The notes: generated by a model from the letters alone, not told the origin. Counted from the stretch's first letter, positions 1-6,300 are shown. The stretch is DNA of 6,818 nucleotides from Gammaproteobacteria bacterium (GCA_022822245.1 JAJECB010000379.1:1-6818), one strand, 5' to 3'. Program-made: numbers and translations.

Positions 1-1266
1 CGCACCATGACCGGTCTCGAAGCACTGCTCGGAAGCAGCTTCACCGCGACGGGGGAGACCGACGGCATGGGCGGCAGCCTCGCCTTCTGGGGCCGGGCGG
101 CGCAGTCGAGCTTCGACGGCCGCGAGGGCACCTTCTCGCTCGACGGCGAGGCCACCACGGCGATGCTGGGCGCGGACTACACGCGGGGCGACTGGCTGGC
201 CGGCCTCGCGCTGATGCAAAGCAGCGGCGAGGGCGGCTATGCAGACAGCGGCACGGAAGGCGTGCGCTGCCTCGAACCTCTGGACGCGGAGACGCGGGAG
301 GTCCTGTGCGGCGGGGCCGTGCGCGAGGGCGACGGCGACGTGGAGGCGTCGCTGACGGCGGCCATTCCCTATGCGGCGCTCCAGGCGTCGGAGCGGCTGA
401 AGCTCTGGGGCGCGGCGGGCGTCGGCACGGGCGTGGTGACGCTCAAGCCCGACGTGGGCGGCTCGCTCAAGTCGGACATCTCCTGGACGATGGCGGCGGC
501 CGGTGCGCGCGGCGACCTGGTGTCCCTGTCGAGCGAGGGGAGTGGCCCGGCGCTGGCGCTGACCACGGATGCCTTGTGGGCGCGGACCTCCTCGGAGAAG
601 ACGCACGAGCTGGCGGCGTCGGACTCCGACGTGACCCGGCTCAGGCTCGGTCTTGAGGGCAGCTACGGCATCGCCACGGAGGGCGGCGGCAGTCTCACGC
701 CCAAGATCGAAGTGGGTGCCCGCCACGACGGCGGCGATGCCGAGACCGGCTTCGGGGTCGAAATCGGCGGCGGACTTGCCTGGACCGATCCGACGATCGG
801 GCTCTCGCTCGACTTCTCAGGCCGTACCTTGATCGCGCACGGCGACGACGACCTCGAGGACCGGGGCTTCGCGGCCTCGATGGTCTTCGACCCGAATCCG
901 TCGAGCCAGCGCGGCCCGTCGCTCACACTGCGCCAGGACTGGGGCGGACAGGCCGAGGGCGGGCTCGACGCGTTGTTCCGGACGGACCCGCTGTCGGACC
1001 GCGCGGGCGCCGCCGAGGCGACCGGCCGCTGGCAGGCGGAAGCCGCGTACGGCCTCCCGGCCTTCGGCGGACGCTTCACCGGCAGCCCGCATGTGGGGCT
1101 CGGGCTCGCGACGGCTGCGCGCGACTACACGCTCGGCTGGCGGCTCACGGCGGCGACCGGCGCCAACGCGCCCGAGGTCTCCTTCGGCGTGAAGGCCACC
1201 CGCCGGGAGAGCGAGGGCGCTCTACCTGAGCACGCGGTCGGGGTCGAGCTGGGCGCGCGGTGGTGA
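1..1266 (+). CDS. Autotransporter-like outer-membrane beta-barrel protein, C-terminal part (5'-partial)
   Basis: The frame is open from the first base of the window (two codons precede the ATG at 7) and ends at TGA 1264-1266, so this is probably the C-terminal barrel of a longer surface protein whose passenger region lies upstream. Seen: about 420 residues of alternating hydrophobic/polar stretches rich in Gly, Ala and aromatic residues, with repeated strand-like patterns such as SLAFWGRAAQSSFDGREG (about 24-41), TTAMLGADYTRGDWLAGLAL (about 50-69), LKLWGAAGVGTG, VEIGGGLAWTDP and VGVELGARW. The chain ends in an aromatic residue (Trp), as expected of the C-terminal beta-signal read by the BAM complex. 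Family knowledge: such barrels sit in the outer membrane and anchor or export an N-terminal passenger. Odd: a loop at about residues 86-106 carries two Cys (C88, C101), uncommon in these barrels. The passenger function is unknown. The ATG at 7 is probably not the true start. Confidence 0.8.
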   Translation, partial: RTMTGLEALLGSSFTATGETDGMGGSLAFWGRAAQSSFDGREGTFSLDGEATTAMLGADYTRGDWLAGLALMQSSGEGGYADSGTEGVRCLEPLDAETREVLCGGAVREGDGDVEASLTAAIPYAALQASERLKLWGAAGVGTGVVTLKPDVGGSLKSDISWTMAAAGARGDLVSLSSEGSGPALALTTDALWARTSSEKTHELAASDSDVTRLRLGLEGSYGIATEGGGSLTPKIEVGARHDGGDAETGFGVEIGGGLAWTDPTIGLSLDFSGRTLIAHGDDDLEDRGFAASMVFDPNPSSQRGPSLTLRQDWGGQAEGGLDALFRTDPLSDRAGAAEATGRWQAEAAYGLPAFGGRFTGSPHVGLGLATAARDYTLGWRLTAATGANAPEVSFGVKATRRESEGALPEHAVGVELGARW

Positions 1267-1302
1267 GGCACGGCGTGCACCGGTAGCACGAACGCCGCGG
1301 CG

Positions 1303-1632
1303 GTGAGCCGGGTGAGCGATGTTCGGCCGTGGGACGTCATCGTGCGCATCGCCGAGGACGCGATGGCCCCGCGCGTGCGCGCCAGCGACTACGTCTGGAT
1401 CGACCCCGACGTGTCCGCGGTCGACGGCAGCTTGGTGGCGGTGCGTGACCCCGCGCGTGGCGGGGAGACCGTGGTGCGGCGCCTCGTCGAGCGCGACGGG
1501 CGCCGGACCTTGTGTGCGCTCGACGAGCGCTGCCCTGAACGCACCGTCGACGCCGGCAACGAGACCGACATCCGGGGCGTCACAGGAACACGTGCGCGCG
1601 CACCGTTACCAGCCCGGAAATTTCCGGGCTAA
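1303..1632 (+). CDS. Small LexA/S24-like fold protein, predicted catalytically inactive
   Basis: A 109-residue protein on a GTG start (1303; GTG 1312 is an alternative). No ATG lies between the preceding stop and the domain. Seen: EDAMAPRVRASDYVWIDPD (about 18-36), then DGSLVAVRD (41-49) and VVRRL (57-61), the order of elements in the S24/LexA peptidase domain. In active members the first element is DSM-x-P, with the nucleophilic Ser, and the later one is V-K-R-L, with the general-base Lys. Here these are Ala20 and Arg59, so self-cleavage is not expected. There is no N-terminal helix-turn-helix and no room for one after the upstream stop. The domain matches the family to about residue 93; the last ~16 residues (Arg/Ala/Pro-rich) do not look like the usual final strand. 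It follows the barrel gene by 36 bases in the same frame, so co-transcription is likely. Its role is unknown; inferred to be a degenerate or non-proteolytic regulator-derived protein. Confidence 0.6.
   Translation: MSRVSDVRPWDVIVRIAEDAMAPRVRASDYVWIDPDVSAVDGSLVAVRDPARGGETVVRRLVERDGRRTLCALDERCPERTVDAGNETDIRGVTGTRARAPLPARKFPG
1611..1630. repeat. Perfect 20-bp palindrome at convergent gene ends
   Basis: AGCCCGGAAATTTCCGGGCT equals its own reverse complement. As RNA it can fold into a 7-bp GC-rich stem around AAATTT from either strand. It encodes the last residues of the S24-like protein, and its right end overlaps both stop codons (TAA 1630-1632 on plus, TAG 1631-1629 on minus). The position suits a bidirectional terminator, but no U-tract follows on either strand, so it is not a canonical intrinsic terminator. 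A protein-binding site is the alternative. Confidence 0.5.
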
Positions 1633-2570
1633 GCCGCCTCGCGCCGGTTCATCGCCTCGACGGCGGGGAAGACCTCGTCGATGAGACGGCGGGTCTGGTC
1701 GAAGATCTCCTCGTCGGTGGGGCCGAGGGGGCGCAGGATGAACTTCGAGACCCCGTTCCGAACGTAGACGTCGAGCCGGGCGACGATGTCCGCCGCCTCG
1801 CCGACCACCATCGCATCGCGCGGATCGCGGTCCGGGAAGCTCTGACCGAGCACCTTGAGCCGTTCCGCGACGAAAGGCTCGTCCAGACTACCGAACCGGT
1901 AGTAGAACCCCGCCCCGTAGTGGTCGTCGTCGATGCTGCGCCCGAAGTCGCGGCACGCGGCCCGGATCGCGGCGACCGCCCGGCCGGCCTCCTCGGGGGT
2001 CTCCCGCCCCGCGAGCCACCCGGTCCCGATCCGCGCCGTTCGCCGGACCGCGGCCCGGCTCGAGCCGCCGATCCACAAGGGAAGGTCGGGCTGCACGGGA
2101 AGCGGCGAGATGCTCGCGTTCCGATACCGGAAGAACTCCCCGTCGGTGGTCACCCGCTCGCCGCGCCAGAGGGCCGCGATGACGTCGAGGGCCTCGTCGA
2201 CGCGCCGGCCGCGCCCCTCGGTGGGGCGGCCGGTCGCCCTCCAGTCGGGGCCGAGGGTGCTCCCGATCCCGAACGCGGGGAGGAGGCGGCCCTCGCTCAG
2301 GAAGTCGATGGTCGCGCACTGCTTGGCAAGGAGAAGCGGATCCCGGAGCCCGACGGACGCGACGTTCATCCCGAACTTGATGCGGCGGGTGGCGCCGGCG
2401 AGCATCGCCATCGCGCTCATGCACTCCAGGATGGGGCGCCGCGACACCATCCGGTCCGTCTGCCAGAGGGAGTCCACCCCGCCCTCCTCGCAGAGGCCCA
2501 CCCACCGGCGGAACGCCGCCCCGGAGGAGAACGGAAGCTCCATGAGGCCAAGACCGACTCCGATCGTCAT
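1629..2570 (-). CDS. LLM-class (luciferase-like) flavin/F420-dependent oxidoreductase
   Basis: A 313-residue protein of the bacterial luciferase-like monooxygenase superfamily, a cytosolic TIM-barrel enzyme using reduced FMN or F420. Seen in order: an N-terminal strand with GVGLGLMELP (4-13); GVDSLWQTDR (31-40); IKFGMNVASVGLRDPLLLAKQ (about 64-84); the family signature IDFLSEGRLLPAFGIG (88-103); RVDEALDVIAALW (123-135); and PLWIGGSSRAAVRRTARIGTGWL (about 164-186), the phosphate/cofactor-binding region. Length is normal for single-domain LLM proteins. The ATG start is supported by AAAGGAG six bases upstream on the minus strand. It converges with the S24-like gene, with a 4-base overlap of the ends. 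The glutathione reductase and transferase genes lie upstream on the same strand, suggesting redox or xenobiotic metabolism, but the substrate cannot be read from the sequence. These proteins are often labelled F420-dependent. Many proteobacteria lack F420, so FMN is equally possible. Confidence 0.92.
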   Translation of the reverse strand: MTIGVGLGLMELPFSSGAAFRRWVGLCEEGGVDSLWQTDRMVSRRPILECMSAMAMLAGATRRIKFGMNVASVGLRDPLLLAKQCATIDFLSEGRLLPAFGIGSTLGPDWRATGRPTEGRGRRVDEALDVIAALWRGERVTTDGEFFRYRNASISPLPVQPDLPLWIGGSSRAAVRRTARIGTGWLAGRETPEEAGRAVAAIRAACRDFGRSIDDDHYGAGFYYRFGSLDEPFVAERLKVLGQSFPDRDPRDAMVVGEAADIVARLDVYVRNGVSKFILRPLGPTDEEIFDQTRRLIDEVFPAVEAMNRREAA

Positions 2571-2576
2571 CGTCCA

Positions 2577-2583
2577 CTCCTTT
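2577..2583 (-). promoter_or_regulatory. Ribosome binding site of the LLM oxidoreductase
   Basis: AAAGGAG on the minus strand, six bases before the ATG whose first base is 2570. This strong Shine-Dalgarno fixes the start of the LLM gene. Confidence 0.7.
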
Positions 2584-2590
2584 CCATCTA

Positions 2591-2609
2591 CCTTGACGGC
2601 GGCCTTGAC
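2591..2609. repeat. Direct repeat CCTTGAC x2, 12-bp period
   Basis: Two identical 7-mers, CCTTGAC at 2591-2597 and 2603-2609, are separated by GGCGG. They begin about 20 bases upstream of the LLM start (GTCAAGG on the coding strand). A period near one helical turn would fit tandem binding of a regulator, but two 7-mers in GC-rich DNA can also occur by chance. No convincing -35/-10 pair was found next to it. Confidence 0.25.
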
Positions 2610-2795
2610 ACCCGCCCCGACACAAGCCTTGCCGCTCCGGAACCGGGTCTCGCGGGAAGACCGGGACTTGCGCGGGAGGCGGCGGCGGCAGCCGCAGGGC
2701 CGCGGAAGCGCACGGGGGAACGAGACTCCGGCGCCTCCCGCCGGGCGGTGGCGGCCGGCCGCTTCACGACCGCGCGCTCGGCTTCGGGCCCGGGC

Positions 2796-3407
2796 TCAGG
2801 CCTTGGCCGAGGGCCGCGCCCCCACCCGCTCGCGCCATGCGGCGATGTTCTTCAACGCCGGATCCAGGGGCTGTCCGAGCGGAACGAAGGTCTCCAGATT
2901 CGCGTAGAGGAGGATGTCGGCCAAGGTGAACCGGTCTCCGCAGATCCAGTCGCGGCCTTCCATCTGGCCGTCGAGCCAGGCGAGACGGTCCGAGGCCGAC
3001 GCCTGCAGCCCCTCCGCGGCCTCGGGGATCGTGTGAATCCGGTCCTTGAACATCCGGATCCCCTTGCCGAAGCGGAACCCGTTGCCCATCGGCTCGCAGA
3101 TGTAGAGGTCCACCCGCCGGGCCCACATGCGCGCCTCGGCCCGCTCTCCGGGCGTCGTTCCGAGCAGCGGATTCTCCGGATGGAGCTCCTCGAGGTACTC
3201 GCAGATCGCGGTGATCTCGGAGATGCAGGTGCCGTCGTCGAGCTCGAGGGCGGGGCAGGTGCCGTGCGGGTTCTTCGCGAGGTACTCGGGCTCGCGGTTC
3301 TTGCCGGCCACGATGTCGATGTCCTCGAGCGGGATCTCGACGCCCTTCTCGGCCATGAACATCCGAACGGCGTGGGGGTTCGGCCCGATGGAGTTGTAGA
3401 GCTTCAT
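2796..3407 (-). CDS. Glutathione S-transferase family protein
   Basis: A 203-residue cytosolic glutathione S-transferase that conjugates or reduces substrates with glutathione. Seen: an N-terminal thioredoxin-like domain (about 1-77) with MKLYNSIGPNPHAVRMFMAEKG, the cis-Pro at P52 in GTCPALELDDGT, and SEITAICEYLEE (63-74), the glutathione gamma-glutamyl-binding helix region. The usual Glu-Ser pair there reads Glu-Ile, which I believe is normal in this subgroup. An all-helical C-terminal domain (about 88-203) follows, with GDRFTLADI (157-165), the conserved N-capping box/hydrophobic staple of the fold. Length is typical. No canonical catalytic Tyr is evident; Ser6 or the neighbouring backbone may serve. 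ATG start with a weak AGGG element eight bases upstream. It lies 199 bp downstream of glutathione reductase on the same strand, which would regenerate its cofactor. The substrate is unknown. Confidence 0.95.
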   Translation of the reverse strand: MKLYNSIGPNPHAVRMFMAEKGVEIPLEDIDIVAGKNREPEYLAKNPHGTCPALELDDGTCISEITAICEYLEELHPENPLLGTTPGERAEARMWARRVDLYICEPMGNGFRFGKGIRMFKDRIHTIPEAAEGLQASASDRLAWLDGQMEGRDWICGDRFTLADILLYANLETFVPLGQPLDPALKNIAAWRERVGARPSAKA

Positions 3408-3455
3408 GGTCGCTGCCCTGCTGGTGGTCTCGTGGCCATGATAACGGGTCGCGCG

Positions 3456-3479
3456 CCGGCGCCGGCGCCGGTGCCGGCG
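3456..3479. repeat. Short hexanucleotide tandem repeat (CCGGCG)
   Basis: Four consecutive 6-base units: CCGGCG, CCGGCG, CCGGTG, CCGGCG. They lie in the 199-bp gap between the gor stop and the glutathione S-transferase start. It is probably a simple-sequence tract of GC-rich DNA. Together with the GGGGGCGCCCCC palindrome at 3517-3528 it is the only structure seen in this gap. Confidence 0.45.
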
Positions 3480-3606
3480 GGGCGGCGACGCGGACCGGAA
3501 TCACCGATGGCGCGCGGGGGGCGCCCCCGGCACGCCGACGAAGTCTCGGCTCCACCGGGAAGATGCCAACGTTTCACCGACCTCGTTGCCGGCCCTCCAC
3601 ATGGGC

Positions 3607-5085
3607 TCAGGCGACCTCGGCAGCCGCTTCTCCGCCCCGGAGGCGGCGGGCGGGCTCGCGCATCGTCACGATCTCCTCCGCCGCGGTCGGGTGGATGGCC
3701 ATCGTCCGGTCGAACTGGGCCTTGGTGGCCCCGCACTTCATGGCGATCCCGACCCCCTGGACGATCTCGGCCGCGTCGGGGTCGAGCAGGTGGCAGCCGA
3801 CCACCCGGTCCGTCACCGCGTCCACCAGGAGCTTCATCACCGAGCGCTGGTCGCGGCCGGACAGGGTGTGCTTGAGGGGGCGGAAGGTCGAGAGGTAGAC
3901 GTCGAGCGCGGGATGCCGCGCCATCGCCTCGGTCTCGGTGAGTCCGCAGGTCCCGATCGCGGGCTGGCTGAAGACGGCGGTCGGCACGTCCTCGTGGTCC
4001 GGCGAGATGGGGTTGTCGTTGAACACCGTCTCCGCGAAACAGTGCCCCTCCCGGATCGCGACCGGGGTGAGGTTGATCCGGTCCGTCACGTCGCCCACCG
4101 CCCAGATGTGCTCGACGTTCGACCGGGACCAGACGTCGACGAGGACCGCTCCGTTCGGCGCCATCGCCACCCCCGCGTTCCGAAGGCCGAGCCCGGCCGT
4201 GTTCGGGTGCCGCCCGGTGGCGTAGAGGATGAGGTCCGCGTCGAGGGTCTCCGCCTCCGCGCCGGAGCCGGGATCAGGGCCGCCACCCCCGCCTCCGGCC
4301 GCGAGCCACGCCCGGACCCCGCCCCCGGCCGGCCCGCCGTCCGCCACCCGCTCGATGGCCACGACGTTCGTGTCGAAGCGCAGGCCAACGCCGCGCCTTC
4401 GCATCTCCTCGGCTAGGCCGCGGCGGATGTCGTCGTCGAAGCCACGCAGGAAGAGCGGACCCCGGTAGATCTGGGTCACCTCGACCCCGAGACCGGCGAA
4501 CACCCCCGCGAGCTCGACCGCGATGTAGCCGCCTCCGACCACGATGAGCCGCTCCGGAAGCCGCTCGAGGTGGAAGACGTCGTCGGAGCGGATGGCGTGC
4601 TCGATCCCGGGGATGTCGGGGAGGGTCGGCTCCCCGCCCGTCGCGACGAGGATGTGGCGGGCGGAGACCATGCTTCCGTCGACGCAGATCGCGTGTGGGC
4701 CGGCAATGGTCGCGCGCGCGTCGAAGAGCCGCGCCCCCGCCCCTTCGATGAGCCCCCGGTAGATGCCGTTCAGGCGCCCGATCTCGCGGTCCTTGTTCGC
4801 GACGAGGGTCGGCCAGTCGAAGGCCGCAATGCCCGGCCTGCCCCCCGACGACGACGCCGTGGGCCCGCGCCACCCGAACCCGGCCGCGTCCTCGAAGTCT
4901 TCCGCGAAGTGGGAGGCGTAGACGAAGAGCTTCTTCGGAATGCACCCGACGTTGACGCAGGTGCCCCCGAGGAAGCGCTCCTCGGCCACCGCGACGCGCG
5001 CGCCGTGGCCGGCCGCGATCCGGGCCGCCCGGGTCCCCCCGGACCCCGCGCCGATGACGAAGAGATCGTAGTCGAAGTCGCTCAC
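3607..5085 (-). CDS. gor: Glutathione-disulfide reductase (NADPH)
   Basis: A 492-residue flavoprotein that reduces glutathione disulfide to glutathione with NADPH in the cytoplasm. Seen: the FAD dinucleotide-binding motif GAGSGG (12-17); the redox-active disulfide GTCVNVGC (C43, C48); the NADPH Rossmann motif VVGGGYIAVELAG (182-194), followed by R208 and R214 at the positions that bind the NADPH 2'-phosphate in glutathione reductases; ATGRHPN (289-295); the second FAD motif around VGDVTD (D332); and the dimerisation domain ending in HPTAAEE (H465 and E470, the acid-base pair). Glutathione reductases are usually about 450 residues; the excess comes from insertions at about 75-87 and a Gly-rich one at about 249-278. 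The start is GTG (5085-5083). It places the FAD motif at the usual distance from the N-terminus, with a GGAG 11 bases upstream. The gene is divergent from the oxaloacetate decarboxylase gene. Confidence 0.97.
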   Translation of the reverse strand: MSDFDYDLFVIGAGSGGTRAARIAAGHGARVAVAEERFLGGTCVNVGCIPKKLFVYASHFAEDFEDAAGFGWRGPTASSSGGRPGIAAFDWPTLVANKDREIGRLNGIYRGLIEGAGARLFDARATIAGPHAICVDGSMVSARHILVATGGEPTLPDIPGIEHAIRSDDVFHLERLPERLIVVGGGYIAVELAGVFAGLGVEVTQIYRGPLFLRGFDDDIRRGLAEEMRRRGVGLRFDTNVVAIERVADGGPAGGGVRAWLAAGGGGGGPDPGSGAEAETLDADLILYATGRHPNTAGLGLRNAGVAMAPNGAVLVDVWSRSNVEHIWAVGDVTDRINLTPVAIREGHCFAETVFNDNPISPDHEDVPTAVFSQPAIGTCGLTETEAMARHPALDVYLSTFRPLKHTLSGRDQRSVMKLLVDAVTDRVVGCHLLDPDAAEIVQGVGIAMKCGATKAQFDRTMAIHPTAAEEIVTMREPARRLRGGEAAAEVA

Positions 5086-5218
5086 CTTGGCCGCCGCTCC
5101 ACCGTTCCCGTTCGGGGGGCGATTCTGGCACAGGAAGGCACGGCCGCTTGCCCGGCCCCGGGTGGCGGGGAACGCGGAGCGGCGGAGCGATGGGTCGCCC
5201 GCGCGCGGGGGAGTCGGC

Positions 5219-5238
5219 TATATTCGCGGCCGATCGGC
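5219..5238 (+). promoter_or_regulatory. Possible -10 element with adjacent operator-like palindrome
   Basis: TATATT at 5219-5224 is the only AT-rich hexamer in a very GC-rich stretch and matches the -10 consensus in 5 of 6 positions. No good -35 is seen 16-18 bases upstream. The perfect palindrome GCCGATCGGC (5229-5238) would lie across the transcription start, where a repressor could act. Transcription from here would give the decarboxylase gene a leader of about 200 bases. Confidence 0.3.
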
Positions 5239-5249
5239 GGAACCCGCCG
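5235..5249 (+). repeat. Inverted repeat (6-bp stem, 3-nt loop) in presumed leader
   Basis: CGGCGG (5235-5240) pairs with CCGCCG (5244-5249) around a three-base loop. It is immediately upstream of the larger hairpin at 5254-5285. Short GC stems are common at this base composition. Confidence 0.35.
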
Positions 5250-5253
5250 CGGA

Positions 5254-5285
5254 TCCCCGGAGCGGGCGGTCGAACGCTCCGGGGA
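5254..5285 (+). repeat. Perfect 11-bp inverted repeat (hairpin) in presumed leader
   Basis: TCCCCGGAGCG (5254-5264) is exactly complementary to CGCTCCGGGGA (5275-5285), with the loop GGCGGTCGAA. It lies about 155 bases before the decarboxylase ATG. No U-tract follows, so it is not an ordinary intrinsic terminator. It could be a leader structure, an mRNA-stability element or a protein-binding dyad. Confidence 0.5.
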
Positions 5286-5427
5286 GTATCGCGCGCCGCC
5301 CGGATACCGCCTGCCACCCGACGCCTGACGTCGGTCAGCGGCGCCGCGGATCCTCGATGAGACACCGCCGGGCGCCCGCTCCGCCGGCTGCGATCCGGCG
5401 CGACCCCTGGAACTGAACCCGCTCCCC

Positions 5428-5435
5428 GGGAGGAG
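5428..5435 (+). promoter_or_regulatory. Ribosome binding site deciding the decarboxylase start
   Basis: GGGAGGAG is a near-perfect Shine-Dalgarno. GGAGG (5429-5433) is six bases from the ATG at 5440 but only three from the in-frame TTG at 5437. The ATG is therefore preferred. Confidence 0.75.
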
Positions 5436-5439
5436 ATTG

Positions 5440-6300
5440 ATGGACTGGACACAACGTCGCGAGCGCTTCCGCGCCATCCTCGAAAGCGAAGAGTGCGTGC
5501 ACCCGGGGTCGGTATTCGACCCGATCTCGGCCCGCATCGCGGAAGACCTCGGCTTCGAGGTCGGCATGTTCGCGGGCTCCGTCGCCTCCATGACGGTGCT
5601 CGGCGCGCCCGACCTCATCGTGCTCACCCTGAGCGAGTTCGCGGCACAGGCGTACCGCATCAACCGGGCAGGCGGCCTGCCGCTTCTCGTGGACGCCGAC
5701 CACGGCTACGGGAACGCCCTCAACGTGAAGCGCACGGTGGAAGAGCTCGAGACGGCCGGAGTCGCCGCCCTCTCCATCGAGGACACCGACCTCCCCCAGC
5801 CCTTCGGCACGGTCGGCCGGACGCTCCTCCTGTCGATCGAGGAGGGCACCGGGAAGATGCGCGCGGCCCTGGCAGGAAGGCGGGACCCGCGGCTCGTCAT
5901 CGCCGGGCGCACCAGCGCGCCCGCGGTCAGTGGCATCGACGACGCGATCGCGCGGGCCCGGGCCTACGAGGCGACGGGAGTCGACGCGCTCTTCCTCGTC
6001 GGCATCCGCACCCGCGCGGAGGTCGAGGCGGTGGCAGGAGCGGTCCGCCTCCCGCTCATCCTCGGGGGGCTGAGCCCGGAGCTCCGCGATCGGGACTGGC
6101 TCGGGGCACAGGGAGTGCGGGTCGCCCTCCAGGGCCACCAGCCCTTCGCGGCGGCGGTCAACGCCGTCCACGAGACCCTGAAGGCCCTCCGCGAAGGCAC
6201 CGCGCCCGGAGACCTCCCGGGCGTCGCGCCGGCGGAGCTCATGCGCCGCGTCACCCGCGACGCCGACTACCGGGGCTGGATGGACGACTTCCTCTCATAG
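5440..6300 (+). CDS. Oxaloacetate decarboxylase-like protein, isocitrate lyase/PEP mutase superfamily
   Basis: A 286-residue alpha/beta-barrel enzyme of the isocitrate lyase/PEP mutase superfamily, closest in my recollection to Pseudomonas aeruginosa PA4872, a Mg2+-dependent oxaloacetate decarboxylase giving pyruvate and bicarbonate/CO2. Seen: SVFDPISARIAEDLGFEVG (24-42); AGSVAS (45-50), the substrate-carboxylate loop; LVDADHGYGNALNVKRTV (83-100) with metal-ligand Asp85/Asp87; SIEDTDLP (112-119) with Glu114; the gating-loop region at about 120-138; AGRTSA (155-160) with Arg157; and GVRVALQGHQPF with His233, matching the invariant His235 of the PA4872 family. Length matches that family (about 287). 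The PA4872-like His and the absence of the isocitrate lyase KKCGH motif argue against isocitrate lyase, methylisocitrate lyase and PEP mutase. The loop at about 209-212 differs from PA4872, so the substrate could differ. It has a strong ribosome site and a divergent neighbour (gor), and is followed by a hairpin at 6308-6329. Confidence 0.88.
   Translation: MDWTQRRERFRAILESEECVHPGSVFDPISARIAEDLGFEVGMFAGSVASMTVLGAPDLIVLTLSEFAAQAYRINRAGGLPLLVDADHGYGNALNVKRTVEELETAGVAALSIEDTDLPQPFGTVGRTLLLSIEEGTGKMRAALAGRRDPRLVIAGRTSAPAVSGIDDAIARARAYEATGVDALFLVGIRTRAEVEAVAGAVRLPLILGGLSPELRDRDWLGAQGVRVALQGHQPFAAAVNAVHETLKALREGTAPGDLPGVAPAELMRRVTRDADYRGWMDDFLS

Larger units (their letters stand above)
5086..5439. 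other. Divergent intergenic region, gor / oxaloacetate decarboxylase
   Basis: 354 bp between the divergent gor and decarboxylase genes. No convincing gene or RNA gene was seen; the small open frames here have no ribosome site or recognisable product. It holds a possible -10 element (5219-5224) next to a 10-bp palindrome, two GC-rich hairpins (5235-5249, 5254-5285), a weak one (CTGAC/GTCAG, 5325-5338), and the ribosome site of the downstream gene. No clear promoter for gor was found on the minus strand. Confidence 0.6.

Noticed and set aside
3456..3479. The CCGGCG tandem repeat as a CRISPR or regulatory array
   Set aside because: Four 6-base units without spacers are simple-sequence DNA. No CRISPR repeat-spacer pattern exists anywhere in the window.
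3517..3528. GGGGGCGCCCCC palindrome as a terminator of gor
   Set aside because: It has no loop of workable size and no U-tract, and such short GC palindromes are expected at this base composition.
1920..3875. A 651-codon open frame on the plus strand
   Set aside because: It runs antisense to the LLM, glutathione S-transferase and gor genes and across both gaps. Its product is Pro/Arg/Gly-rich low-complexity sequence with no recognisable domain, as expected of a shadow frame in very GC-rich DNA.
5437..5439. TTG as start of the decarboxylase gene
   Set aside because: It is only three bases from the Shine-Dalgarno core; the adjacent ATG at 5440 has the proper spacing.
4274..5452. A 392-codon minus-strand frame overlapping gor
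   Set aside because: It lies in another frame of gor, rich in Arg/Gly/Pro and without motifs, whereas gor has every glutathione reductase signature.
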